NCBI GenBank assembly: GCA_945861995.1
Contig: CAMAWZ010000169.1
Span: 1 to 5,676 of the forward strand
Length of the DNA: 5,676 nucleotides
DNA from: Pseudorhodobacter antarcticus
GTDB taxonomy: Bacteria > Pseudomonadota > Alphaproteobacteria > Rhodobacterales > Rhodobacteraceae
Direction of reading: 5' to 3'
A program made the translations under genes and the position numbers. Shown piece by piece: positions 1 through 5,520 of the stretch; position 1 is the first letter of the stretch, and each line of letters begins with the position of its first letter. The notes beneath the pieces were generated by a model. That model made no database searches. It had not been told where the DNA came from and saw nothing but the letters and a program-made list of their open reading frames with translations.

Positions 1-131
1 TTTTCATCGCTGATCTGATGGGATGGGAGAAATTCCCCGCCGCGTGGTCGCTGGGTATTACCTTTGCCATTTTGGGTGCGGGAATTGTCTATTCGCTGTG
101 GCGCAGCCGCGATCAGAAAACCGCCGCTTAA
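1..131 (+). CDS. TerC-family integral membrane protein, C-terminal end (partial)
   Basis: Only the last 42 codons are present, in frame from base 3 to a TAA stop at 129-131; the start lies left of the window. The visible peptide contains ADLMGWEKFPAAWSLGIT, then a hydrophobic stretch (about residues 17-32 of the fragment) and a short basic, cytoplasm-type tail (WRSRDQK). A helix-breaking loop, then a last membrane helix ending in SLW plus Arg/Lys residues is what I recall of the C-terminus of TerC/Alx-type proteins, which are multi-helix inner-membrane proteins linked to metal (manganese) handling and tellurite resistance. The other two plus-strand frames close within the first 20 bases, so this frame is the coding one. 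It converges on the phosphatase gene and is followed by an intrinsic terminator 12 bases after its stop. The family call rests on a short fragment and is moderate; that it is the end of a membrane protein is much surer. Confidence 0.6.
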   Translation, partial: FIADLMGWEKFPAAWSLGITFAILGAGIVYSLWRSRDQKTAA

Positions 132-143
132 AGCGGAACACAG

Positions 144-176
144 CGGGGCTGGCCAATGGCTGGCCCCGTTTTTCTT
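144..176 (+). terminator. Rho-independent terminator of the TerC-family gene
   Basis: Bases 144-168 fold into an 11-bp stem with a 3-base loop (AAT): the outer six pairs are all G-C, two central pairs are G-U wobbles in plus-strand RNA, and three more G-C pairs close the loop. A T-rich tract (TTTTTCTT, 169-176) follows at once. Stem plus U-tract is the classic intrinsic terminator for the plus-strand gene ending at 131. In minus-strand RNA the two wobbles become C-A mismatches and no U-tract follows, so it should work poorly for the convergent phosphatase gene, whose TAA stop starts inside the same T-tract. Confidence 0.85.
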
Positions 177-679
177 TACGGGTCAATCTCGCGCGGGATA
201 ACAAAATCCACCACCGCGCCTGTACCGAACCCAACATCCGCCCAATCATCTGCGATGAAATCCACCACCAAAGTGGCCCCCGTGGGATAGCGGTGAAATT
301 CAGGGTTCAGCGGCGGCGCTGTGACGAGCCGCGCGGCAAATTCCGCAATGCCTGGGTTGTGGCCAATCATCATCACCGTATCGGCTTTGCCATGTTTCAA
401 AACAGCCAGCATCACATCTGGCCCTGCGTGATACAGGGCGGGCTTGAACTCTAGCACGGGGGTGCCGGGCAGGGCGGGGGCGATCCCGCTCCATGTTTTG
501 CGGGTGCGCAGCGCGTCGGAACAAAACACCTCTGCGGGGACATAATCGCGCGAGGCCAGCCATTGCCCCAAATCTGCGGCCGCCGCCTTGCCGCGGTCGT
601 TCAGGGGGCGGTCATGGTCGGCCATGGTGGGATCGTCCCAAGCAGATTTCGCGTGCCGTGTCAGGATCAAGCGTTTCAT
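176..679 (-). CDS. sixA: SixA-like histidine phosphatase family protein
   Basis: A 167-residue single-domain member of the histidine phosphatase (phosphoglycerate-mutase-like) superfamily, of the small SixA type. SixA removes phosphate from phosphohistidine proteins; in E. coli the reported targets are the ArcB HPt domain and the nitrogen-related PTS. Visible signatures are the N-terminal LTRHAKSAW with catalytic Arg8-His9, the SDALRTRKT segment with Arg58, and MIGHNPG with the second catalytic His107. A DRPLNDRGK segment (residues 23-31) is typical of the family. The reading frame stays open upstream to 781, but the start at 679 is preferred: the RHG core must lie close to the N-terminus, and this ATG overlaps the stop of the preceding Fe-S gene as ATGA. 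A GAGG motif lies 11 bases upstream. No sensor kinase, HPt or PTS gene lies in the window, so the physiological target is unknown. It is the last gene of the minus-strand run. Confidence 0.88.
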   Translation of the reverse strand: MKRLILTRHAKSAWDDPTMADHDRPLNDRGKAAAADLGQWLASRDYVPAEVFCSDALRTRKTWSGIAPALPGTPVLEFKPALYHAGPDVMLAVLKHGKADTVMMIGHNPGIAEFAARLVTAPPLNPEFHRYPTGATLVVDFIADDWADVGFGTGAVVDFVIPREIDP

Positions 680-1311
680 CGGTGGAACTGCCTCATATGA
701 TATGCGGAATGTTCGGGTAGTCTTGCATAAGCGGCCCCTGCTGGGCAAGCACGACGAGAGGCGCATCCCAAACTCATGCACTCTTTGCCCGCATCCAGCA
801 TGGCGTGGCAGGCGGGCAAATCATAGCCCGCCGTGGACAGGGCGGGGCAGGTGGCGGTGCAAGGGGCTGGGCAAGTGTTGCAAGGCTGCTGGCTGGGCGG
901 CGGTAAGTCAATTTTGTGTTTCAGCGCCAAGGCACCGCGAAAGCTGACCATCAAGCCTTGGGTGTCATGCACCAACAGCTTGATCGGGCTTTCCCAAACG
1001 CGCCCCGTGCGCAGTGCCCAAGAATAGAACGGATGGTAAGGCGGCCCGCCGAACGGAAACAGGGCTTTCGCGCCCAAATCACAGGCCATGCCGCCGATAA
1101 CACGGCGCGACCAGCGATCCATTGGATCAGGCGCGCCATCGCCCCATTCGGCAGAGGTTTGGAAATGCGCCCAAAAGCCAGCGTCGGGGCCAAGCATCAG
1201 CAGGGTTTGTGTGCCCTTTGGCAGGGTAGGGTCATCTGCGCCGTGAAACCCGCCTAAGACTGCCAGATGACGGGCGGAGGCCTGCTGCGCAATGTCCGTC
1301 AGGCTGGTCAT
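676..1311 (-). CDS. Uncharacterised Fe-S (ferredoxin-like) protein, possibly MMACHC/QueG-related
   Basis: A 211-residue protein of unknown function, probably cytoplasmic (no signal peptide or membrane segment). The C-terminal third is Cys-rich: Cys144, 147, 151 and 155 form a C-x2-C-x3-C-x3-C-P motif, then Cys168, Cys178, Cys183 and Cys189-Pro follow, enough for one or two 4Fe-4S clusters. The spacing is slightly off the standard C-x2-C-x2-C-x3-C-P. The middle part has PDPMDRWSRRVI (61-72), FPFGGPPYHPFYSWA (85-99) and VHDTQGLMVSFRGALAL (114-130). By eye this resembles the region around IHPRFGGWFAIRG in human MMACHC, and MMACHC is related to the B12-dependent Fe-S reductase QueG. At 211 residues it is much shorter than QueG. 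The ATG at 1311 starts 2 bases after the argB stop with no clear Shine-Dalgarno, suggesting coupled translation; its stop overlaps the sixA-like start. A 4Fe-4S-binding protein is well supported; a cobalamin or flavin link is a hypothesis. Confidence 0.8.
   Translation of the reverse strand: MTSLTDIAQQASARHLAVLGGFHGADDPTLPKGTQTLLMLGPDAGFWAHFQTSAEWGDGAPDPMDRWSRRVIGGMACDLGAKALFPFGGPPYHPFYSWALRTGRVWESPIKLLVHDTQGLMVSFRGALALKHKIDLPPPSQQPCNTCPAPCTATCPALSTAGYDLPACHAMLDAGKECMSLGCASRRACPAGAAYARLPEHSAYHMRQFHR
691..694 (-). promoter_or_regulatory. Shine-Dalgarno for the sixA-like gene
   Basis: Minus-strand GAGG lies 11 bases before the ATG at 679, inside the 3' end of the Fe-S gene. The spacing is longer than ideal, which fits re-initiation after the ATGA stop/start overlap. 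It supports choosing the internal start at 679 over the longer open frame that begins at 781. Confidence 0.4.
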
Positions 1312-1313
1312 GC

Positions 1314-2210
1314 TCAGCGCTTGCGCGGCGTCACGCGCGGGGCGGTGGCGCGAATTTGGCTGCCTGCGCCGTGGTCGGTGAACAACTCTAGCAGGCAGGC
1401 ATTAGGAATGCGCCCGTCAAGAATGGTCACCGCGCGGGTGCCCGCCTCGACTGCGGCCACAGCGGTTTCGGTTTTGGGAATCATACCGCCTGCGATCACG
1501 CCATCGCGGATCATCTGGCGTACTTCGTTGGGGGTGATTTGCGTCATCACCTCGCCCTTGGCATTCTTAACGCCTGATACATCGGTCAACAGCAGCAAAC
1601 GATCGGCTTGCAGCGCGCCCGCAATCGCCCCTGCCGCCGTATCGCCGTTCACGTTAAAGGTTTCATTATCGGCCATGCCTGTGGCCACGGGGGCGACCAC
1701 GGGGATAATCCCCGCGCCGTACAAATCGCGCAAAACCTGCACGTTCATTTCCACAGGCCGGCCCACATAGCCCAGTTCGGGGTCATCGGCGACGCAGACC
1801 ATCAGATCGTCATCCTTGCCCGAAATGCCCACGGCGCGCCCGCCTGCATCCATAATCGCCTGCACGATGCGTTTGTTCACAAGACCCGACAGGATCATTT
1901 CCACAACCTGCACAGTCGCCTTATCCGTCACCCGCTTGCCGCGCACAAATTCTGATTTGATGCCCAGCTTTTCCAGCATCTCGTTAATCATCGGCCCGCC
2001 GCCATGCACGACAACGGGGTTCACCCCCACTTGGCGCATCAGCACAATATCGCGTGCAAATTCGGCCATCGCGGCATCATCGCCCATCGCGTTGCCGCCG
2101 AATTTCACCACCACCACCGCGCCTGTAAAGCGTTGCAGATAGGGCAGCGCTTCGGACAACATTTTGGCAGTGCTGATCGCATCGGCCATATTCAGGTTTT
2201 GCTCTTTCAT
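1314..2210 (-). CDS. argB: N-acetylglutamate kinase (acetylglutamate kinase)
   Basis: A 298-residue amino-acid kinase that phosphorylates N-acetyl-L-glutamate with ATP, the second and usually feedback-controlled step of arginine synthesis in the cytoplasm. Signatures in order: VKFGGNAMG (35-43) with catalytic Lys36; VVHGGGPMIN (67-76); RGKRVTD (90-96); GISGKDDD (128-135); NVNGDTAAGAIA (187-198); LLLLTDVSGV (205-214); and GGMIPK (241-246) with Lys246. A helix of about 20 residues before the kinase core (about 9-28, AISTAKMLSEALPYLQRF) matches the N-terminal helix that makes arginine-sensitive enzymes hexameric. The C-terminal LLELFTDHGAG segment matches most of the arginine-site signature, with substitutions noted in the findings. 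Length is normal. The start at 2210 has GAGG five bases upstream; Met8 is the alternative. It lies 18 bases after engB and 2 bases before the Fe-S gene. No other arg gene is in the window. Confidence 0.97.
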   Translation of the reverse strand: MKEQNLNMADAISTAKMLSEALPYLQRFTGAVVVVKFGGNAMGDDAAMAEFARDIVLMRQVGVNPVVVHGGGPMINEMLEKLGIKSEFVRGKRVTDKATVQVVEMILSGLVNKRIVQAIMDAGGRAVGISGKDDDLMVCVADDPELGYVGRPVEMNVQVLRDLYGAGIIPVVAPVATGMADNETFNVNGDTAAGAIAGALQADRLLLLTDVSGVKNAKGEVMTQITPNEVRQMIRDGVIAGGMIPKTETAVAAVEAGTRAVTILDGRIPNACLLELFTDHGAGSQIRATAPRVTPRKR

Positions 2211-2215
2211 AGTGG

Positions 2216-2219
2216 CCTC
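2216..2219 (-). promoter_or_regulatory. Shine-Dalgarno deciding the argB start
   Basis: Minus-strand GAGG lies in the 18-base gap between engB and argB, five bases before the ATG at 2210. This near-ideal spacing favours Met1 over Met8, which has only a weak purine-rich AAAGAG upstream within the coding sequence. The gap shows no promoter-like pair of boxes, so argB probably depends on upstream transcription. Confidence 0.65.
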
Positions 2220-2228
2220 ATGTGAAGG

Positions 2229-2882
2229 TTAGACCAAGGTGGCAATAATCGCGCGCAGGGTTTCAATCCCGTCGCCTTTCTCGGATGAGGTGACGACAAT
2301 TTCGGAATAGGCGGCAGGGTGCGCTGCCAGCGCCGCCATCGTTTGGGCGATGTTCGCATCCGCCTCGGCCTTTGACACTTTGTCGGCCTTGGTCATCACC
2401 ACCTGAAAGGTCACGGCGGAACGGTCCAGCAGTTTCATAATCTCTTCGTCCACGTCTTTAACCCCGTGGCGGGTGTCAATCAGCACGAAAGCGCGGCGCA
2501 GGGTTTGGCGGCCCGCAAGGTACGATTTCAGCAGGGCCTGCCATTTGGCGACCACGGGGCGCGGCGCCTCGGCATAGCCATAGCCGGGCAAGTCAACCAG
2601 AAAGCGGTTCATCTCGCCCAGCGCGAAAAAGTTGATCTCTTGCGTGCGGCCAGGCGTGTTGGACGCGCGGGCAAGGTTTTTGCGCCCTGTCAGCGCATTG
2701 ATCAGGCTGGACTTTCCAACGTTTGATCGGCCCGCAAAGCAGACTTCCAGCCGATCAGGCGGCGGCAAGCCCGACATCGCGACCACACCTTTGACAAAAT
2801 CGACAGGGCCCGCAAACAGCAAACGACCTGCCTCGCGGTCGGGGGTTTCTGGCGGCTGTGCCAGCGTGAAGGTCATTGTCAT
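2229..2882 (-). CDS. engB: Ribosome biogenesis GTP-binding protein YihA/YsxC (EngB)
   Basis: A 217-residue single-domain TrmE-Era-EngA-EngB-Septin-type GTPase. EngB/YsxC binds ribosomes and acts late in assembly of the 50S subunit; it is usually essential. All G motifs are visible: G1 P-loop GRSNVGKS (51-58), G2/switch I NTPGRTQ (75-81), G3 DLPGYGYA (97-104), G4 TKAD (164-167) and G5 TSS (198-200). The NTPGRTQ and DLPGYGYA sequences are family-specific and separate it from Era and Der. The N-terminal 40 or so residues, with FAGPVDFVKG, match the usual alphaproteobacterial extension, and length is normal. The ATG at 2882 overlaps the MOSC gene stop (ATGA) and has GGAG six bases upstream; a second ATG two codons in is possible. 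It stands second after yidC, a grouping of ribosome assembly with membrane insertion seen in related bacteria. Identification is very secure. Confidence 0.97.
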   Translation of the reverse strand: MTMTFTLAQPPETPDREAGRLLFAGPVDFVKGVVAMSGLPPPDRLEVCFAGRSNVGKSSLINALTGRKNLARASNTPGRTQEINFFALGEMNRFLVDLPGYGYAEAPRPVVAKWQALLKSYLAGRQTLRRAFVLIDTRHGVKDVDEEIMKLLDRSAVTFQVVMTKADKVSKAEADANIAQTMAALAAHPAAYSEIVVTSSEKGDGIETLRAIIATLV

Positions 2883-3625
2883 ATCAGGCTCCAGCTTTGG
2901 CCAACAGCGATGCCGCCGCCCTGTTCCACCACGGCATATAGGCCAAAGTCGCTATGGCCAAAATGCTGTTCTAATGCGTCCAATGTCGGGGCGTTGCTGC
3001 GGCCCGTCAACGGATCTACGGTTGTTGCACTGCACCGCGTGATGCGTTCCTCAACCCGCAAAATCGCACCGCCAATCGAAATGCGGCGGCCAATCCAATT
3101 CCATTCATCCCAAGGCGCGCTGCCATCCAGCCACAAATTACCGCGCCAGCGATCCATTGATAATTCCTGCCCCATGCGCGCCGACAAGTCCTGCAAGGAC
3201 GCGCGTGACAGGATCGACAGGGCTGGCAGGGGCGTGTCGGTCATCCCGCGCCCTGCGCTGACGATTTGGGCAGGCTGTGCGCGCCCTTCGGCATTCAGCC
3301 GGCGCACCCATTCCAAAAAGCGCGGCACATCTTCGGGCGCATCAGGGCAAAAGGAGATGCTGCCGCGATCTGGATGATGCAGCGTCACGTGGCGCGTGGC
3401 CTCGTCCAAGGTGCAAGTAATCGCCATAAGCTGCGGTGATTTTGCCCCGCGCGTGAAATTGGCGCAGGGGTTCCAGCCATCGGTCAGTTTCGCGGCCTCG
3501 TGTGCCACGGCCCAAAAGCGGTCCCAAGGCAGGCATTCATCGGGCGAAAGCAGAACGGACGCGAGATACTCGCGTCCGTGCCCCTTGATCGGGTGGCGGC
3601 AAATATGCGCCAGCGTTCCTGTCAT
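2879..3625 (-). CDS. MOSC domain-containing protein (molybdenum cofactor sulfurase C-terminal type)
   Basis: A 248-residue stand-alone protein with an N-terminal beta-barrel-like part (about 1-95) and a C-terminal MOSC domain (about 120-248). MOSC domains occur in molybdenum cofactor sulfurases, mARC and YcbX/YiiM-type proteins, where they bind Moco or carry sulfur. The N-terminus reads as a typical MOSC N-terminal domain: ICRHPIKGHGRE (8-19) followed by DRFWAVAHE (35-43). The MOSC part shows MDRWRGNLWLDG (157-168), the place of the usual R-x-x-x-N motif, then VEERITRCSATTVDPLTG (191-208), where Cys198 is the conserved MOSC cysteine and the TxxDPxTG tail is typical. No 2Fe-2S domain or aminotransferase domain is fused to it, so it is closest to a bare MOSC protein of unknown substrate. 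The start at 3625 overlaps the yidC stop (ATGA) with only a weak AAGAA upstream, and its stop overlaps engB. The family call is strong, function unknown. Confidence 0.9.
   Translation of the reverse strand: MTGTLAHICRHPIKGHGREYLASVLLSPDECLPWDRFWAVAHEAAKLTDGWNPCANFTRGAKSPQLMAITCTLDEATRHVTLHHPDRGSISFCPDAPEDVPRFLEWVRRLNAEGRAQPAQIVSAGRGMTDTPLPALSILSRASLQDLSARMGQELSMDRWRGNLWLDGSAPWDEWNWIGRRISIGGAILRVEERITRCSATTVDPLTGRSNAPTLDALEQHFGHSDFGLYAVVEQGGGIAVGQSWSLI
2889..2892 (-). promoter_or_regulatory. Shine-Dalgarno for engB
   Basis: Minus-strand GGAG lies six bases before the ATG at 2882, inside the last codons of the MOSC gene. It is well placed for the first of the two near-adjacent ATG codons and suggests that engB can recruit ribosomes itself as well as by stop/start coupling. 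Confidence 0.6.
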
Positions 3626-5520
3626 TTCTTTTTGGTCACCGCAGGCGGATCGGCAGGTTTTTTGGCAAAGCTAGACCGAATATTGCCAAAAATGTCGGGC
3701 GTATGCCCGTGGCTGCGCATGATCAGATATTGCTGCACAAAGGTGATGGTGTTGTTGGTGATCCAATACACGACCAAACCGCTGGAAAAGCTGCCCAGCA
3801 TGAACATGAAAATCCACGGCATCCATGCAAAGACTTGTTGCTGCACGGCGTCGGTGGGGGCTGGGTTTAGCTTTTGCTGCATCCACATCGACACGCCCAG
3901 CAAGATGGGCAGCACGCCAATGAAAATCAGCGCAAGGACTGATCCCTGTTCAGGCGCGCTCCACGGCAGCAGGCCGAACAGGTTGAACAGGCTGGACGTG
4001 TCTGGCGCGGACAGGTCTTTCAGCCAGCCAAAGAACGGCGCATGGCGCAGTTCGATGGTGACGAAAATCACCTTATACAGGGCAAAGAAAATAGGAATCT
4101 GAATCAAAATCGGCAGGCAGCCCGCAGCGGGGTTTACCTTTTTGGTTTTGTACAGGTTCATCATTTCTTTTTGCATACCAGCGCGGTCTTCGCCAAAACG
4201 TTCTTTCAGCGCCTCCATCTCGGGCTGCAATTCCTTCATCCGCGCCATCGAGACATAGGATTTATAGGCCAGCGGCAGAACCAGCGTTTTTAGAACAAAG
4301 GTTAGGCCAATAATGGCAAGGCCCATGTTGCCAATTTGCCCGTTCAACCAGTGCAGCACGGCGAAAATGGGTTTGGTGAAGAAATAGAACCAACCCCAAT
4401 CGATGGAATCGACGAACCCAGCGATGACGGGTTGGTCGGGGTTCGCTTGTGCGCCAAACAGGCGGGATACAAGACTGGGGGTGTTTTCGTATTTTTGGAT
4501 CGTGGCCCATTCTTTGGCACCCGCGAAAAGCTGCGTTGTAGACTTCGTGCTTTGGCCCGCAGGAATGGTGACCAAGGGCATACGCACTTCGGCCTGATAG
4601 ATGTTGGAATTGGGCAGAAATTTGCTGGCGGCGGTAAAGGCGTCGCCCTGCTGCGGTATCAAGGTCGTCATCCAGTAATGGTCGGTAAAGCCTATCCAGC
4701 CGTCTTTGGTCGCAGGCGAGGTTTCAACCAAGGCTTGCTCGGCCTCATTCACGGGCAAATCGGCGAAATCGGTATAATTGGATTCGTGGTAGATGCCGTC
4801 GGTGCGGCGAATGAGACCTTCGTGCACCACGTAGATATTGACCAAATCTGTGGGCAGGCCGTGGCGGGCAACAATGCCGTAATTCGACAGGTTGGCATCT
4901 GCAGTGCCGGCGTTTTTCACCTCGTCGGTGACAGAGAACATAAAATCGGCATCAACGGCGATGGTGCGGGTAAAGGTCAGGCCCTTGGTGTTTTTCCATT
5001 CAAGGGTAACGGGCGTTTCGGGTGTTAGCGTGCCGCCCGAGGTGATGTTCCAAACGGTGGTGGCGCTGGGCACATCGGCGGCATCCAGACCTGCGCCGTT
5101 GGCCCAGCCAAACACGGCGTAATAGGGGGTGTCTTGGCCCACGGGGGACAGAAGTTTTACTTCGGGCGAATCGATGTCCAAAGTTTCGCGGTAGGTTTTC
5201 AGCGACAGATCATCGATCCGCCCGCCATAGGTGGAAATCGAGCCCGAAAGCTTGGGCGTATCAATTTGAATACGCGGGGCATCTGATGCGGCAGCGCTGG
5301 CGGTGTCGGCGGGAGCAGTGGCGGTTGTGGCGGGCGCAGGCGCGGCAGGATCAGCCGCAGTGCCCAAAGCGGCGGCATCTGGCGCGGCCAAGGTTTGCTG
5401 CTGTGCATTTGGGTCGGGGAACCATTGCGGAAACAGCATTGGGCCGCCCACAAACCATACAAGGATCACCCCAAGACTAAGCGCTGTCGCAAGGATGAGG
5501 TTCTTATTTTGATCGTCCAT
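3622..5520 (-). CDS. yidC: Membrane protein insertase YidC
   Basis: A 632-residue inner-membrane insertase (YidC/Oxa1/Alb3 family) that inserts and folds membrane proteins alone or with SecYEG. Layout: N-terminal signal-anchor helix (about 7-26, after MDDQNKN); Ala/Pro/Thr-rich linker (about 44-82); large periplasmic P1 beta domain (about 83-345); amphipathic helix (about 380-394); first conserved membrane helix (about 397-418); cytoplasmic C1 hairpin with YVSMARMKELQPEMEALKER (422-441) and YKTKKVNPAAGCLPILIQIP (457-476); then three further membrane segments (about 526-546, 563-577, 578-598). The basic C-terminus ends in KKK. The insertase groove position held by Arg366 in E. coli appears to be Lys411 here (FVLKTLVLPL). 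Length exceeds E. coli YidC (548) mainly through the linker and P1. The start at 5520 is chosen because MDDQNKNLIL matches the family N-terminus and AAGG lies 10 bases upstream. Its stop overlaps the MOSC gene by four bases. It is the first complete gene of the run. Confidence 0.98.
   Translation of the reverse strand: MDDQNKNLILATALSLGVILVWFVGGPMLFPQWFPDPNAQQQTLAAPDAAALGTAADPAAPAPATTATAPADTASAAASDAPRIQIDTPKLSGSISTYGGRIDDLSLKTYRETLDIDSPEVKLLSPVGQDTPYYAVFGWANGAGLDAADVPSATTVWNITSGGTLTPETPVTLEWKNTKGLTFTRTIAVDADFMFSVTDEVKNAGTADANLSNYGIVARHGLPTDLVNIYVVHEGLIRRTDGIYHESNYTDFADLPVNEAEQALVETSPATKDGWIGFTDHYWMTTLIPQQGDAFTAASKFLPNSNIYQAEVRMPLVTIPAGQSTKSTTQLFAGAKEWATIQKYENTPSLVSRLFGAQANPDQPVIAGFVDSIDWGWFYFFTKPIFAVLHWLNGQIGNMGLAIIGLTFVLKTLVLPLAYKSYVSMARMKELQPEMEALKERFGEDRAGMQKEMMNLYKTKKVNPAAGCLPILIQIPIFFALYKVIFVTIELRHAPFFGWLKDLSAPDTSSLFNLFGLLPWSAPEQGSVLALIFIGVLPILLGVSMWMQQKLNPAPTDAVQQQVFAWMPWIFMFMLGSFSSGLVVYWITNNTITFVQQYLIMRSHGHTPDIFGNIRSSFAKKPADPPAVTKKK
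5275..5391 (-). repeat. Low-complexity Ala/Pro/Thr linker coding region inside yidC
   Basis: This stretch codes for about residues 44-82 of YidC, almost only Ala, Pro, Thr, Asp and Ser, and is rich in GCN-type codons. It joins the N-terminal membrane anchor to the periplasmic P1 domain and is expected to be disordered. No exact tandem unit can be made out, so it is compositional bias rather than a clean repeat. Such linkers vary in length among alphaproteobacterial YidC proteins. Confidence 0.6.

Noticed and set aside
680..781. An N-terminal extension of 34 residues for the sixA-like protein.
   Set aside because: The extension lies inside the Fe-S gene, has no family similarity, and would push the RHG catalytic motif away from its usual N-terminal position. 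The ATGA overlap favours the start at 679.
1267..1770. A 167-codon plus-strand frame antisense to argB.
   Set aside because: The argB frame shows every kinase motif; the antisense peptide is low-complexity Ala/Ser/Thr with no domain.
2207..2221. A four-codon mini-frame (MRPL) just before argB, whose stop overlaps the argB ATG as ATGA.
   Set aside because: The ATG has no Shine-Dalgarno of its own beyond the engB end, and a frame this short occurs easily by chance. It is not an arginine-codon-rich attenuator leader.
3500..4102. A 200-codon plus-strand frame across the yidC/MOSC junction.
   Set aside because: It overlaps two well-supported genes on the other strand and its peptide is Cys-, Ser- and Arg-rich without family motifs, so it is a shadow frame.
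4336..5028. A 230-codon open frame on the plus strand opposite yidC.
   Set aside because: It lies wholly antisense to the unambiguous yidC coding sequence, has no recognisable domain, and is the kind of long antisense frame expected in GC-rich DNA.
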